From: Rhizobacter sp. OV335
GTDB taxonomy: Bacteria > Pseudomonadota > Gammaproteobacteria > Burkholderiales > Burkholderiaceae_C
DNA length: 64,000 nucleotides
Assembly (NCBI RefSeq): GCF_900142965.1
Contig: NZ_FRCQ01000031.1
Span: forward strand, 1-64,000
Direction of reading: 5' to 3'
Both the position numbers and the translations under genes were made by a program. Positions 1 through 10,760 of the stretch are shown one piece after another; the first letter of the stretch is position 1, and each line of letters begins with the position of its first letter. The notes below the pieces were generated by a model. It saw nothing but the letters and a program-made list of their open reading frames with translations, did not search any database and had not been told where the DNA came from.

Positions 1-251
1 CGACCAAGGCGTCGCACTCGCCGTGCCCGCTGACCTGCGTCTACCGCGTCATAACCAGGCCGCTTCCGTGGGCGTCCCATCAGGGCCCGCCCGCTTGAAG
101 TGCGATGGCCATTGCGCCGCAGTTCGCGGGTGATGGTGCTTGGAGCTCGCTCAAGCGTCCTGGCAATGGCTCGGGCGCTGCTGCCCTGCGTGCTCAGCGC
201 CATGATCACACCTCGCTCTTCGGCGCTCAATTGTTCGTAGGTTCTTGTCAT
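1..251 (-). mobile_element. IS30-family transposase, N-terminal part (runs off left edge)
   Basis: Reading leftwards from an ATG at 249-251, the frame stays open to the window edge. It begins MTRTYEQLSAEERGVIMALS, then a helix-turn-helix with QGSSARAIARTLERAPSTIT and RELRRNG. This is the N-terminal DNA-binding arrangement of IS30-family transposases, including the conserved 'ER..I..L...G.S...IA..L.R..STI.REL' pattern. Only about 83 residues are inside the window; the DDE catalytic domain would lie to the left. The left terminal repeat of the element should sit between 251 and about 300, but I could not fix its boundary. Whether the copy is intact cannot be judged from here. Confidence 0.82.
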
Positions 252-301
252 GCAACGGCTCTCAGGGGGCTGGAGTGTTGCACTTCACCTTTGAAACCGC
301 C

Positions 302-607
302 AACCAAAGCAAAGGCGCTTGAATACAACACCATACGGTTCGTTCTGGCCCGCTGCGGACAACACGGCCACGCCGCTGTGCATCGGCCCTTGATTGGGAT
401 TGTTGCCCTCCCACTCCACTCGACTCGCTCGCTTCGCGTCGCACCGGCCGCCACCGCCGCGTCATGTTGGCGATGCGCAGCGAGCTGGGTGGAGAAGAAC
501 GGCCAACAATCCCAATCAAGGTGGAGCTGCCGCCGAAGCAGCCGTGTTGTCCGCAGCGGGCTGAACGAACCGTATGGTGTTCGGGTTAAGGCGCCTTTGC
601 TTTGGTT
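302..607. repeat. ~306 bp imperfect palindromic element
   Basis: The left arm (302-407) and right arm (502-607) are imperfect reverse complements over about 105 bases. Both contain AACCAAAGCAAAGGCGC, ACCATACGGTTCGTTC, CCGCTGCGGACAACACGGC and TTGATTGGGATTGTTG in the same order. The unpaired centre is 408-501. No plausible gene lies in it: the short open frames on both strands are by-products of the palindrome and have no family match. It sits right beside the IS30 gene and may be a non-autonomous element or part of a compound insertion. It fills most of the gene-free stretch 252-706. Confidence 0.75.
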
Positions 608-635
608 ACTTTCATTTGGCAAGGCAAATGAAAGT
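608..635. repeat. Perfect 11-bp hairpin at the edge of the palindromic element
   Basis: ACTTTCATTTG (608-618) pairs exactly with CAAATGAAAGT (625-635) around a 6-base loop. A second small GC-rich hairpin (CTCGCCC / GGGCGAG, 638-655) follows directly. Hairpins of this kind are scattered between genes in Burkholderiales and Xanthomonadales genomes. It could help stop transcription leaving fur, which reads towards it. Confidence 0.6.
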
Positions 636-685
636 GACTCGCCCGCCGGGGCGAGACCCGGCAGCAGCCTCACGCAGTGAACAAG

Positions 686-702
686 CCCCCCGCAAGGGAG
701 GG
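686..702 (-). terminator. Possible fur terminator
   Basis: Directly downstream of the fur stop there is a run of C (686-691), a GCAA loop, and a run of purines GGGAGGG (696-702). It folds as a short GC-only hairpin on the minus strand. There is no U tract, so it is a weak call. Confidence 0.3.
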
Positions 703-706
703 GAAG

Positions 707-1132
707 CTACTTTTTGTTCTCGCAGTTCTTCTTCGTGCAGACCGCATACAAGGCCAGCGCATGATCCTGCAGCTCGAACCCCCGCGTGTGCGCGATGTTC
801 TTCTGCCGCTTCTCGATCTCGGCGTCGTAGAACTCCTCGACCTTGCCGCAGTCGAGGCACACCAGGTGGTCGTGGTGCTTGCCCTCGTTGAGCTCGAACA
901 CCGCCTTGCCCGATTCGAAATGGTTGCGCGACAGGATGCCGGCCTGCTCGAACTGCATCAGCACGCGGTACACCGTGGCCAGGCCGATGTCGGCCCCTTC
1001 GAGCAGCAGGGCTTTGTAGACGTCCTCGGCGGTCATGTGCCGTTGCGTGGTGTTCTGGAACACGTCGAGGATCTTGATGCGGGGCAGCGTGGCCTTCAGG
1101 CCACTGCTCTTGAGTTCGTCGGCATTGGACAT
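707..1132 (-). CDS. fur: Ferric uptake regulator Fur
   Basis: Fur is a 141-residue cytoplasmic metal-dependent repressor of iron uptake genes. The start is the ATG at 1130-1132 ([20 protein letters not shown]). Longer upstream readings add a low-complexity tail with no Fur similarity. The winged helix lies in about residues 1-85 ('[11 protein letters not shown]', '[15 protein letters not shown]'). It is followed by the metal-binding dimerisation domain with [16 protein letters not shown] and a second Cys pair near the C-terminus (CTKKNC). Length and motifs match betaproteobacterial Fur. It is divergent from bamE, the order seen across Burkholderiales. No clear Fur box was recognised in the 118-base gap. 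Confidence 0.96.
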   Translation of the reverse strand: MSNADELKSSGLKATLPRIKILDVFQNTTQRHMTAEDVYKALLLEGADIGLATVYRVLMQFEQAGILSRNHFESGKAVFELNEGKHHDHLVCLDCGKVEEFYDAEIEKRQKNIAHTRGFELQDHALALYAVCTKKNCENKK

Positions 1133-1192
1133 GGCAGATCTCGGTGACGCTTCTCGGTGGCACTGCAGGGCAGGGCGGCCGAGGCCACCCGC

Positions 1193-1198
1193 TAGAAT
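1193..1198 (+). promoter_or_regulatory. Possible -10 element for bamE-dapB
   Basis: TAGAAT lies 53 bases before the bamE start in the fur-bamE gap. No convincing -35 lies 17 bases upstream, so this is a tentative call based on the hexamer and its position. Confidence 0.35.
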
Positions 1199-1250
1199 CG
1201 TCGAATCATATCGAGGTTGATGCCGCCTCCCGGCGCGCACGCACATCACC

Positions 1251-1787
1251 ATGCGTTCTTTCCCGTTCCTGGCGCCGGTCGCCGGCGTCGCGTCGCTGGC
1301 CGGCCTGCTCACCGGCTGCAGCTCGCTGCAATCCTCCGACAACTTCCTGGGCGTGATCACGCCCTACCGCGTCGAGGTCGTGCAGGGCAACGTGCTGACC
1401 AAGGAGCAGGTGGCCCTCGTGAAACCCGGCCTGACCCGCGCCCAGGTGCGCGACGTGCTCGGCTCGCCGCTGCTGACCGACACCTTCCACGCCAACCGCT
1501 GGGACTACGTCTTCACCATCAAGCGCCAGGGCGCCGAGCCGCAGCAGCGCAGCGTCGTCGTGCTGTTCGACGGCGACAAGATGGCCAGCATCCAGGCGCC
1601 CGAGCTGCCGGGCGAACGCGATTTCGTCGAATCGATCGACACCTTCAAGACCTCGCGCAATGCGCCGCCGCTCGCGCTGACCGAAGAGCAGCTGAAGGCG
1701 CTGCCGGTGCCGCCGAAGCCGCCCGAGCCCGCCGCGTCGGCGCCCGAAGGCCCGATCCGCACCTACCCGCCGCTCGAGCGTTCATGA
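1251..1787 (+). CDS. bamE: Outer membrane assembly lipoprotein BamE
   Basis: A 178-residue lipoprotein subunit of the BAM complex that inserts beta-barrel proteins in the outer membrane. A signal peptide ends in the lipobox LLTGC with Cys23 as the acylated residue. The SmpA/OmlA core covers about residues 35-120 ('[15 protein letters not shown]', '[18 protein letters not shown]', 'RWDYVF'). A Pro/Ala/Glu-rich tail from about 145 is typical of Burkholderiales BamE. The stop overlaps the dapB start as ATGA, so the two are probably translated together. Its divergent neighbour is fur. Confidence 0.93.
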   Translation: MRSFPFLAPVAGVASLAGLLTGCSSLQSSDNFLGVITPYRVEVVQGNVLTKEQVALVKPGLTRAQVRDVLGSPLLTDTFHANRWDYVFTIKRQGAEPQQRSVVVLFDGDKMASIQAPELPGERDFVESIDTFKTSRNAPPLALTEEQLKALPVPPKPPEPAASAPEGPIRTYPPLERS

Positions 1788-2599
1788 GCGCCGGCGCTTC
1801 CCCGTTGCGCATTGCAGTGGCAGGCGCCAGCGGTCGCATGGGCCGCATGCTGATCGAAGCGGTCTCGGCCGCCGATGACTGTGTGCTGGCGGGCGCGCTC
1901 GATCGCCCCGAGGCTCCGGCCCTCGGCCACGACGCCACCGCCTGGCTCGGCCGCAGCAGTGGCGTCGCGATCACCGACGCCCTGCGCGCCGGCCTCGCCA
2001 ATGCCCAGGTGCTGATCGACTTCACCCGCCCCGAAGGCACGCTCGCCCACCTGGCGGTGTGCCGCGAACTCGGCGTCAAGGCCGTGATCGGCACCACCGG
2101 CTTCAGCGATGCACAGAAGGCCGAGATCGCCGAGCACGCGAAGCACATCGCGATCATGATGTCGCCGAACATGAGCGTCGGCGTCAACGTCGTGTTCAAG
2201 CTGCTCGACCTGGCCGCCCGCGCGCTGAACGAGGGCTACGACATCGAGGTCATCGAGGCCCACCACCGCCACAAGGTCGATGCGCCGAGCGGCACGGCGC
2301 TCGCGATGGGCGAGGTGGTCGCGAAGGCGCTGGGCCGCAACCTGAAGGATTGCGCGGTCTACGGCCGCGAAGGCGTCACCGGCGAACGCGATCCGTCGAC
2401 GATCGGTTTCGCGACGGTGCGCGGCGGCGACATCGTCGGCGACCACACCGTGCTGTTCGCCGGCACCGGCGAGCGCATCGAGATCACCCACAAGAGCTCG
2501 AGCCGCGTCACCTACGCGCAGGGCAGCCTGCGGGCGGCCCGCTTCCTGGCGTCGCGATCGAGCGGGCTGTTCTCGATGAACGACGTGCTGGGCCTCTGA
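1784..2599 (+). CDS. dapB: 4-hydroxy-tetrahydrodipicolinate reductase DapB
   Basis: DapB reduces the dapA product with NAD(P)H in lysine and diaminopimelate synthesis. It is 271 residues long, starting at the ATG that overlaps the bamE stop. The nucleotide-binding GASGRMG motif is at residues 14-20. The catalytic EAHHRHK motif is at 158-164, followed by DAPSGTA. The family-typical GTTGF and SPNMSVGVN stretches are present. Length matches the E. coli enzyme (273). It is followed 24 bases later by exbB and probably shares a transcript with it. Confidence 0.96.
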   Translation: MSAGASPLRIAVAGASGRMGRMLIEAVSAADDCVLAGALDRPEAPALGHDATAWLGRSSGVAITDALRAGLANAQVLIDFTRPEGTLAHLAVCRELGVKAVIGTTGFSDAQKAEIAEHAKHIAIMMSPNMSVGVNVVFKLLDLAARALNEGYDIEVIEAHHRHKVDAPSGTALAMGEVVAKALGRNLKDCAVYGREGVTGERDPSTIGFATVRGGDIVGDHTVLFAGTGERIEITHKSSSRVTYAQGSLRAARFLASRSSGLFSMNDVLGL

Positions 2600-2623
2600 G
2601 CCCACGCACGCATCTCTGTCCGC

Positions 2624-3298
2624 ATGACGAGCGTCGAGCACTTCTGGCAGCAGGGCGACCTGATCACGCGCAGCGTCGCGGCCTTGCTGCTGCTGATGTC
2701 GGTCAGCGCCTGGGTGCTGATCTTCTGGAAGGGCTGGCTGCTGCGCCGCGCGCGACTCGACATCGCCCGTGCCGTGCCGGCGTTCTGGTCCGCGCCCACG
2801 CTCGACGGCGGGCGCGAGCAACTGGCCGCGTTCGACCGTGAAGCCGTGCTGCGCCCGCTGCTCGATGCCGCGATCGCCACGCCGCCGGCCGGCACGCTCG
2901 AAGGTCTCGGCCGGCTCGAATCGCAGCTCACGCGGCGCTTGCGCGATGCGCTGCACGCGGTGCTCGCGCAGCTGCAGTTCGGCCAGGTGCTGCTGGCGTC
3001 GATCGGCAGCACGGCTCCCTTCATCGGGCTGTTCGGCACGGTCTGGGGCATCTACCACGCGCTGCTGAGCATCTCGGCGGGTGGCTCGATCACGATCGAG
3101 AAGGTGTCGGGGCCGGTCGGCGAAGCGCTGGTGATGACCGCGGCCGGCCTGGCGGTCGCGATCCCCGCGGTGCTGGCCTACAACGTGTTCGGCAAGCGCG
3201 CCGGCGCCTGCGAGGCCGAGCTCGAAGGCTTCGCGCACGACCTGCGCGAGATGATGATCGACCACAGCCGCGACGCTGCCGTCGCCGCGCAGGCCTGA
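2624..3298 (+). CDS. exbB: ExbB-type proton channel subunit
   Basis: Inner-membrane MotA/TolQ/ExbB family protein of 224 residues. With ExbD it uses the proton gradient to energise TonB or a Tol-like partner. Three hydrophobic segments lie near residues 15-35, 125-150 and 165-190. The second and third are the conserved channel helices (GSTAPFIGLFGTVWGI and 'EALVMTAAGLAVAIPAVLAYN'). It is 13 bases upstream of exbD. No tonB gene lies next to the pair, so the partner could be TonB or TolA encoded elsewhere. The linkage to fur-bamE-dapB is positional only. Confidence 0.9.
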   Translation: MTSVEHFWQQGDLITRSVAALLLLMSVSAWVLIFWKGWLLRRARLDIARAVPAFWSAPTLDGGREQLAAFDREAVLRPLLDAAIATPPAGTLEGLGRLESQLTRRLRDALHAVLAQLQFGQVLLASIGSTAPFIGLFGTVWGIYHALLSISAGGSITIEKVSGPVGEALVMTAAGLAVAIPAVLAYNVFGKRAGACEAELEGFAHDLREMMIDHSRDAAVAAQA

Positions 3299-3311
3299 CC
3301 GGTTCGCGGCC

Positions 3312-3733
<422 letters not shown>

Positions 3734-3752
<19 letters not shown>

Positions 3753-5146
3753 CGGAACGCCGCAGCTGCGGCACGCGGGTCGCCGGCCTGCGTCAGCGCG
3801 CTGACGACAGCGATCGAATCGACACCGGTGGCCACCACCCGCGGTGCGCGTTCCAGGCTGATGCCGCCGATCGCGACCACCGGATACGCCGGCTTCAGCC
3901 ACGAGGCCCACAGCGCCAGCCGCTGCAGCCCGACCGGTTCATAGGCCATCGCCTTCAGCGTCGTCGGGTGGACCGGCCCGATCGCGATGTACGACGGCCG
4001 CAGCGCATGCGCGCGGCACATCTCCAGCGGCGTGTGCGAGCTGACGCCCAGGCGCAGGCCTGCTGACTGGATCGCGCCGAGATCGGCCGTGGCGATGTCT
4101 TCCTGGCCGAGGTGCACGCCGTACGCGCCCAGCTCCAGCGCCTCGCGCCAGTGGTCGTTGATGAAGAGCTGCGCGCCGGGCACCTCGCGCGCCGCTTGCA
4201 CCGCCGCGCGCAACTGCGCGTGCAACTCGGCGGGTGGCAGGCCACCGGCCTTCAGGCGCAGTTGCAGCGTGCGCACGCCCATCGCCAGCGCGCGTGCTAT
4301 CCAGTCGGCATCGGGCAGCACCGCGTAGAAGCCGAGCGGGCCGCTGACGGGCGCGAAGGGCGAAGCCGGCGCGGCGACGTCATCGGCCCAGCGGAACGCA
4401 GGCAGGTGCGTGCTGTCGACCACGGCGGCCGCGTTCATGTTCGGCCGACCCGGACCCACATCGCGCGCTTGCGCCAGCCCGGCCGTCACGTGCAGCTTCG
4501 CGACGCAGGCGGCATCGAACACGCCCCAGCCCTGCGCGAGCGCGCCAGCCAGCGCGGCCGAGAACACGCAGCCGCTGCCATGCGCCGAGCCGGCGAGGCG
4601 CGGCGTCGACAGCCATGCGCGCCGGGCACCATCGATCACCTCGTCGATGCTGCGGTCGCCGTCCGCGTGCCCACCCTTCAGCACGACCGCGGCGGGTCCG
4701 TCGAGCAGCCCGAGCCGCTGCGCCTCCGGCAGGTTCGGCGTGATCACATCGACCTCGCGCGCGAGCGCACGCAGCGCCTCGAGCCACGCACGTTCGTCCG
4801 CATCGTGGCTGCTGCGGCCGTTCGACGCGCCGAGCACCGGGTCGAGCACGACCGGGCAGCGCCGCGCCGCGACGAACTCATGCACCTCACGCAGCACTTC
4901 CAGCGAGCCCAGCATGCCCAGCTTGACGGCTGCTGGCTCGCCATCGCGCAGCAACGCCTGCAGCGCGTCGCGCACCAGTGCGGCCGGTGCCGGCTGCAGG
5001 GCGCTCAGGCCGCGGCTGTCCTGTACCGTCAGGGCCGTCACGACGCTGCTGCCGGGCAGCCCCATCGCCTGCCAGGTCGCGAGATCGGCGGTGATGCCGG
5101 CACCGTGCACCGGGTCGTGCCCGGCGATCGTCAACAAGGGTCGCAT
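3734..5146 (-). CDS. thiDE: Fused HMP-phosphate kinase / thiamine-phosphate synthase (ThiD-ThiE)
   Basis: A 470-residue two-domain enzyme. The ThiD half (about 1-250) phosphorylates hydroxymethylpyrimidine phosphate: MRPLLTIAGHDPVHGAGI at the N-terminus, 'VVLDPVLGASNG', and a ribokinase-type 'SAHGSGCVFSAALAGALA'. The ThiE half (about 270-470) joins pyrimidine and thiazole into thiamine phosphate: 'LQLRLK', 'LFINDHWREALELGAYGVHLGQED', 'AIGPVHPTTLK', 'VVAIGGIS'. The start at 5144-5146 has AAGGAGG just upstream. It is the last gene of the thiC-led operon, 13 bases after thiG. Confidence 0.93.
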
Positions 5147-5159
5147 CTCGTGGCCTCCT

Positions 5160-5951
5160 TCAAGCCTGATGCCAGAACGGCATCCCCAGCGTCGGCGTCG
5201 ACGCCTGCGCGGTCTGCCGCTCGCCCATCGGCGTCGCCTCAAACGCGAGCCGCCCCGCGTCGACCGCCTGCGCGAACGCGCGCGCCATGCGCACCGGGTC
5301 GCCCGCCTGCGCGACCGCGGTGTTCAACAGCACCGCATCGAAGCCCATCTCCATCACCTGCGCCGCGTGCGACGGCCGGCCGAGGCCGGCATCGACGATC
5401 AGCACCGCATCGGGCAGCCGCGCGCGCAGCGTCTGCAGCGCATACGGGTTCTGCGGGCCGCGGCCGGTGCCGATCGGCGCGGCCCACGGCATCACCGCGG
5501 CGCAGCCGGCCTCGTGCAGGCGCTGCGCGAGCACCAGGTCGTCGGTGGTGTACGCGAGCACCTGGAAGCCCTCGCGCACCAGCACGCGCGCCGCCTCCAG
5601 CGTGCCGAACGGATCCGGCTGCAGCGTGTAGTCGTCGCCGATGACCTCGAGCTTGATCCACGGCGTGTCGAACAGCTCGCGCGCCATCTGCGCGAGCGTG
5701 ATCGCCTCCTGCGCGTCGTGGCAGCCGGCGGTGTTCGGCAGCACGTGGCAACCGAGTGCGCGCACCCGCTGCCAGAACGCGTTGCCGCCGCCGTGCTCCG
5801 GTTGCAGCCGGCGCAGGCCGACCGTCAGCACCTGCGTGCCGCTGGCCTGCACCGCGTCGGCCAGCACCTGCGGCGACGGGTAGTGCGCGGTGCCGAGCAG
5901 CAGGCGGCTGGTGAGCGGTGTGCCTGCCAATGTCCAGTGGGTCATGCTCAT
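5160..5951 (-). CDS. thiG: Thiazole synthase ThiG
   Basis: ThiG forms the thiazole ring from deoxyxylulose phosphate, the glycine imine made by ThiO, and the sulfur carried by ThiS. It is 263 residues. The Schiff-base lysine is Lys100 in [10 protein letters not shown]. Phosphate- and substrate-binding stretches '[17 protein letters not shown]' and '[18 protein letters not shown]' follow. The start at 5949-5951 overlaps the thiS stop as ATGA; an alternative in-frame ATG is two codons later (5943-5945). This suggests coupled translation with its sulfur carrier. Confidence 0.95.
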   Translation of the reverse strand: MSMTHWTLAGTPLTSRLLLGTAHYPSPQVLADAVQASGTQVLTVGLRRLQPEHGGGNAFWQRVRALGCHVLPNTAGCHDAQEAITLAQMARELFDTPWIKLEVIGDDYTLQPDPFGTLEAARVLVREGFQVLAYTTDDLVLAQRLHEAGCAAVMPWAAPIGTGRGPQNPYALQTLRARLPDAVLIVDAGLGRPSHAAQVMEMGFDAVLLNTAVAQAGDPVRMARAFAQAVDAGRLAFEATPMGERQTAQASTPTLGMPFWHQA

Positions 5952-6151
5952 CCTCCCGTGACCGGGGCGATCACGTCGATGCGGTCGCCCGGCTGCAGCG
6001 CGTGCAGCGGCCACTGCGCCCGCGGCACGAACTGCCGGTTGATCGCGCACGCCATCGCGGCCTGCGCCTCGTAGCCTTGTTGCCGCAGCAGCTCGGCCAG
6101 CGTCGCTGCGGGCGTCTGCAGCAGGCGGCCATTCATCGACACCTCGGTCAT
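5948..6151 (-). CDS. thiS: Sulfur carrier protein ThiS
   Basis: A 67-residue ubiquitin-fold protein that carries sulfur as a C-terminal thiocarboxylate for thiazole synthesis. It ends in TGG, the required Gly-Gly tail. 'MNGR' near the N-terminus and '[11 protein letters not shown]...[16 protein letters not shown]' match ThiS. Its start overlaps the thiO stop and its stop overlaps the thiG start, both as ATGA. The three genes thus form a chain of overlaps. No thiF gene is in the window, so activation must use an enzyme encoded elsewhere. Confidence 0.95.
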   Translation of the reverse strand: MTEVSMNGRLLQTPAATLAELLRQQGYEAQAAMACAINRQFVPRAQWPLHALQPGDRIDVIAPVTGG

Positions 6152-7212
6152 CACGTCGTCTCCTGAAGCAGTTGGTCGACCAGCGCCGGCGCGCACAGGT
6201 AGCCGTGCCGGTACAGCCCGTTGAGTTGCCACACGCCGCCATGCCGGCGCAGCTGCGGCCGGTGGTCGTCGAGCGCCGGCCGCAGCGCCGCGTCGATGCG
6301 CAGCACCCGCGCCTCGGCGAAGGCCGGGTGCAGGCTGTACAGCGCGCTGCCCAGCTCCAGCACCGAGCGCAGGCTGGGCGGGCCGGCGTCTTCCGATTCG
6401 AGCTCGGTTGCGCCGACGACGAAGCGCTGCTTCGGCCGCGGCGCCACGTAGAGCTGGTAGCGCGGGTGCATCAGCCGCACCGGGCGCTGCAGCGCGATGC
6501 CTTCGCACTCGACCCGCAGGATCTCGCCGCGCACACCGCGCAGGCCCGGCCAGTCGGCGCGCCCCCCGAGGCCGCGCGTGTCGATCACCAGCGGCGCGCG
6601 GAACTCGCCCTGCGCGGTGCGCAGCCCGTCGGCATGCAGCTGCTGCACCGGCTCGTCCTCATGCCAGTGCACGCGGAAGCGATCGAGCGCACGCGCCAGC
6701 GCCACCAGCAGTTCGTCGTTGGCGAGCTGTCCCTCGCCGGCCAGCAGCAGCCCGCGGGCGAAGCGGCCGGCGAGCGCTGGCTCGTGCTCGGCGACGCCGG
6801 CCGAATCGAGCACGTGGATCGCAGCCTGCTCGGCGGGCGCCAGCTTGTGCCGCAGCACGCGCTCGAAATGGTCGAGGCTGCCGCCATCGGCCGCATGCGC
6901 CAGCACCAGCGTGCCGGCGCGGCGGAAGTACACCGGCCGGCCGCTGTCGGCCTGCAGCGCGAGCAGCCAGTCGGGCCACAGCGCCATCGCCTGCTGCGCG
7001 AGCGCATGCACCTGCGCATCAGCCACCGCCAGCTCGGCCAGCGGCGACAGCATCGCGGCCGCCACCGCGCTGGCCGAGCGCGCATCGTCGCGGCGCGCCG
7101 CATCGAACAGCCGCACCCGCCGGCCGGCACGCGCATAGCGCCACGCGCACAGCCGGCCGGCCAGGCCCGCGCCGGCGATCAGCACATCGCTGTCGCTGTT
7201 GTCCACGCGCAT
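6151..7212 (-). CDS. thiO: Glycine oxidase ThiO
   Basis: FAD-dependent amine oxidase of 353 residues that makes the glycine imine for thiazole synthesis. The N-terminal dinucleotide-binding motif [21 protein letters not shown] is near residues 10-30. It is followed by '[13 protein letters not shown]', the ThiO-type substrate/FAD region. The C-terminal part has '[13 protein letters not shown]' and '[16 protein letters not shown]', the family-conserved FAD end. The start at 7210-7212 lies 11 bases after the thiC stop. Its presence with thiS-thiG indicates the aerobic, ThiH-independent thiazole route. Confidence 0.93.
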   Translation of the reverse strand: MRVDNSDSDVLIAGAGLAGRLCAWRYARAGRRVRLFDAARRDDARSASAVAAAMLSPLAELAVADAQVHALAQQAMALWPDWLLALQADSGRPVYFRRAGTLVLAHAADGGSLDHFERVLRHKLAPAEQAAIHVLDSAGVAEHEPALAGRFARGLLLAGEGQLANDELLVALARALDRFRVHWHEDEPVQQLHADGLRTAQGEFRAPLVIDTRGLGGRADWPGLRGVRGEILRVECEGIALQRPVRLMHPRYQLYVAPRPKQRFVVGATELESEDAGPPSLRSVLELGSALYSLHPAFAEARVLRIDAALRPALDDHRPQLRRHGGVWQLNGLYRHGYLCAPALVDQLLQETT

Positions 7213-7223
7213 GGTTCGCGGGC

Positions 7224-9283
<2,060 letters not shown>

Positions 9284-9291
9284 GCGGGTGG

Positions 9292-9297
9292 ATTCTA
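9292..9297 (-). promoter_or_regulatory. Probable -10 element of the thi operon
   Basis: TAGAAT on the minus strand, about 9 bases before the first aptamer helix, in the position expected for a promoter that starts the riboswitch RNA. The -35 region is poor (CCCCGA at 17-base spacing), so recognition may be weak or helped by the preceding TG-like context. Confidence 0.5.
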
Positions 9298-9444
9298 GGG
9301 CACGAAGCGGCGTGTCGGGGCGGCTGCCGTTCGCGCCGCGGCTTCGACATCTGGCGCCAAGCGCCGCCGCTTCGTCGCAGCGCGGCTGCGCGGGGGCAGC
9401 AGCCCTCCGAGGATGCGGGCCATCGCCACCTTCCGGAGACTTCG

Positions 9445-10089
9445 ATGAACGGTCCGCTCCTTTCACGTACGCTGGCTTTCGCCGTGCTCACGCTCGCGCT
9501 GTCCACCAGCCAGGCCGCGCCCGATGCGCAGTTCCGCCCCGCGTTCCAGCTCTTCAACCAGGCCTCGGCCGGCGACAAGGCGGCCGTCGATGCCGCGGCC
9601 GACGCCTTCGACACGCTGCTGCAGGCTGAGCCCACGAACCCGGTTCTGATGGCCTACGCCGGCGCCAGCACGGCCATGAAAGCGCGCACGACCATCCTGC
9701 CGTGGAAGAAGATGGGCTTCGCCGAAGACGGCCTGGCGATGCTCGACAAGGCACTCGCGCTGCTGACGCCGGCCCACGACGCGATCGGCCAGCACGGCAC
9801 GCCCGCCAGCCTGGAGACGCGCTTCGTCGCTGCCAGCACCTTCCTCGCGGTGCCGGAGTTCATGCACCGCGGCGCCCGTGGCAACACGCTGCTGGCCGAG
9901 GTGCTGGCCAGCCCGCTGCTGGCGCAATCGCCGCTGCCGTTCCAGTCCGCGGTGTGGATGTGCGCCGGTGCGCAGGCCGCGAAGGAGAACCGCGTGGCCG
10001 ATGCGCGCCGCTTCTTCGAGCAGGTCGTGCAGCGTGGTGCGCCGCAAGCCGAGCAGGCGCGCGTGGCGTTGCAAGGCCTGCCGTCGTGA
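9445..10089 (+). CDS. Secreted TPR-like protein, first gene of an envelope ABC cluster
   Basis: A 214-residue protein with a signal peptide (MNGPLLSRTLAFAVLTLALSTSQA, cleavage before APDAQ). The rest is alpha-helical and Ala-rich with tetratricopeptide-like spacing ('AFQLFNQASAGDKAAVDAAADAFDTLL...PTNPVLMAYAG', and a C-terminal 'ADARRFFEQVV..GAPQAEQARVALQGL'). It has no lipobox and no enzyme motif. The start at 9445 has CCGGAG upstream. Its stop overlaps the GTG start of the ATPase gene as GTGA, so it belongs to the five-gene unit ending at 13687. I do not recognise a named family. A periplasmic adaptor for the transporter is a guess from context. Confidence 0.75.
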   Translation: MNGPLLSRTLAFAVLTLALSTSQAAPDAQFRPAFQLFNQASAGDKAAVDAAADAFDTLLQAEPTNPVLMAYAGASTAMKARTTILPWKKMGFAEDGLAMLDKALALLTPAHDAIGQHGTPASLETRFVAASTFLAVPEFMHRGARGNTLLAEVLASPLLAQSPLPFQSAVWMCAGAQAAKENRVADARRFFEQVVQRGAPQAEQARVALQGLPS

Positions 10090-10760
10090 GCACGAAGGCG
10101 GTCGAGCTGCGCGGCGTGTTCAAGACCTACCACCTCGGTCCGCACGTGATCCCGGCGCTGCAGGGCGTGGACCTCGCGGTCGCGCGCGGCGAGCTGCTCG
10201 CGCTGACCGGCCCGTCGGGCAGCGGCAAGAGCACGATCCTGAACCTGTGCGGACTGATCGACAGCGCCGATGCCGGCGAGATCGCGATCGACGGTCAACC
10301 CGTCGCCGGCCTGGACGAGGTGCAGCGCACGCTGCTGCGCCGCGATGCACTCGGCTTCGTGTTCCAGAGCTTCAACCTCGTGCCGGTGATGACGGTGGCC
10401 GAGAACGTCGACTACCCGCTGTTCCTCGCCGGTGTGCCGGCGGCCGAGCGGCGTGACCGTGTGGCCGCGCAACTGCTCGCGGTCGGCCTGCAGGACCATG
10501 CCGCGCATCGGCCCGATGCGCTGTCGGGCGGGCAGCGCCAGCGCGTCGCGATCGCGCGGGCGCTCGTCAAGCGCCCGAAGCTCGTGATCGCCGACGAGCC
10601 GACCGCGAGCCTCGACTCCGCCACCGCCGACCAGGTGCTCGCGCTGATGCGCGAACGCGGCCATGCCGAAGGCGCCGCCTTCGTGATCGCGACGCACGAT
10701 GCGCGGCTCACGCGCCGCTGCGATCGCACCGTGGCGCTGCGCGACGGGAGGATCGAATGA
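10086..10760 (+). CDS. ABC transporter ATP-binding protein, LolD/MacB type
   Basis: A 224-residue ATPase with Walker A GPSGSGKST, Q-loop 'FVFQSFNLVPVMTV', signature LSGGQRQRVAIARAL, Walker B LVIADEPTASLD and H-loop 'IATHD'. The SFNLVP and LSGGQRQR context is that of the LolD/MacB/FtsE group, which works with FtsX-fold permeases rather than importers. The start is a GTG overlapping the previous stop. The gene ends in an ATGA overlap with the permease gene. Together they would form an inner-membrane mechanotransmission-type ABC transporter acting on envelope lipids, lipoproteins or peptides. Confidence 0.93.
   Translation: MSTKAVELRGVFKTYHLGPHVIPALQGVDLAVARGELLALTGPSGSGKSTILNLCGLIDSADAGEIAIDGQPVAGLDEVQRTLLRRDALGFVFQSFNLVPVMTVAENVDYPLFLAGVPAAERRDRVAAQLLAVGLQDHAAHRPDALSGGQRQRVAIARALVKRPKLVIADEPTASLDSATADQVLALMRERGHAEGAAFVIATHDARLTRRCDRTVALRDGRIE

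Noticed and set aside
105-680. 191-codon plus-strand frame at the left end
   Set aside because: It crosses the IS30 gene in antisense and then the large palindrome; no family resemblance.
1133-1360. N-terminal extension of Fur by 76 residues
   Set aside because: The extra part has no similarity to Fur and would overlap the bamE start; [13 protein letters not shown] is the normal beginning.
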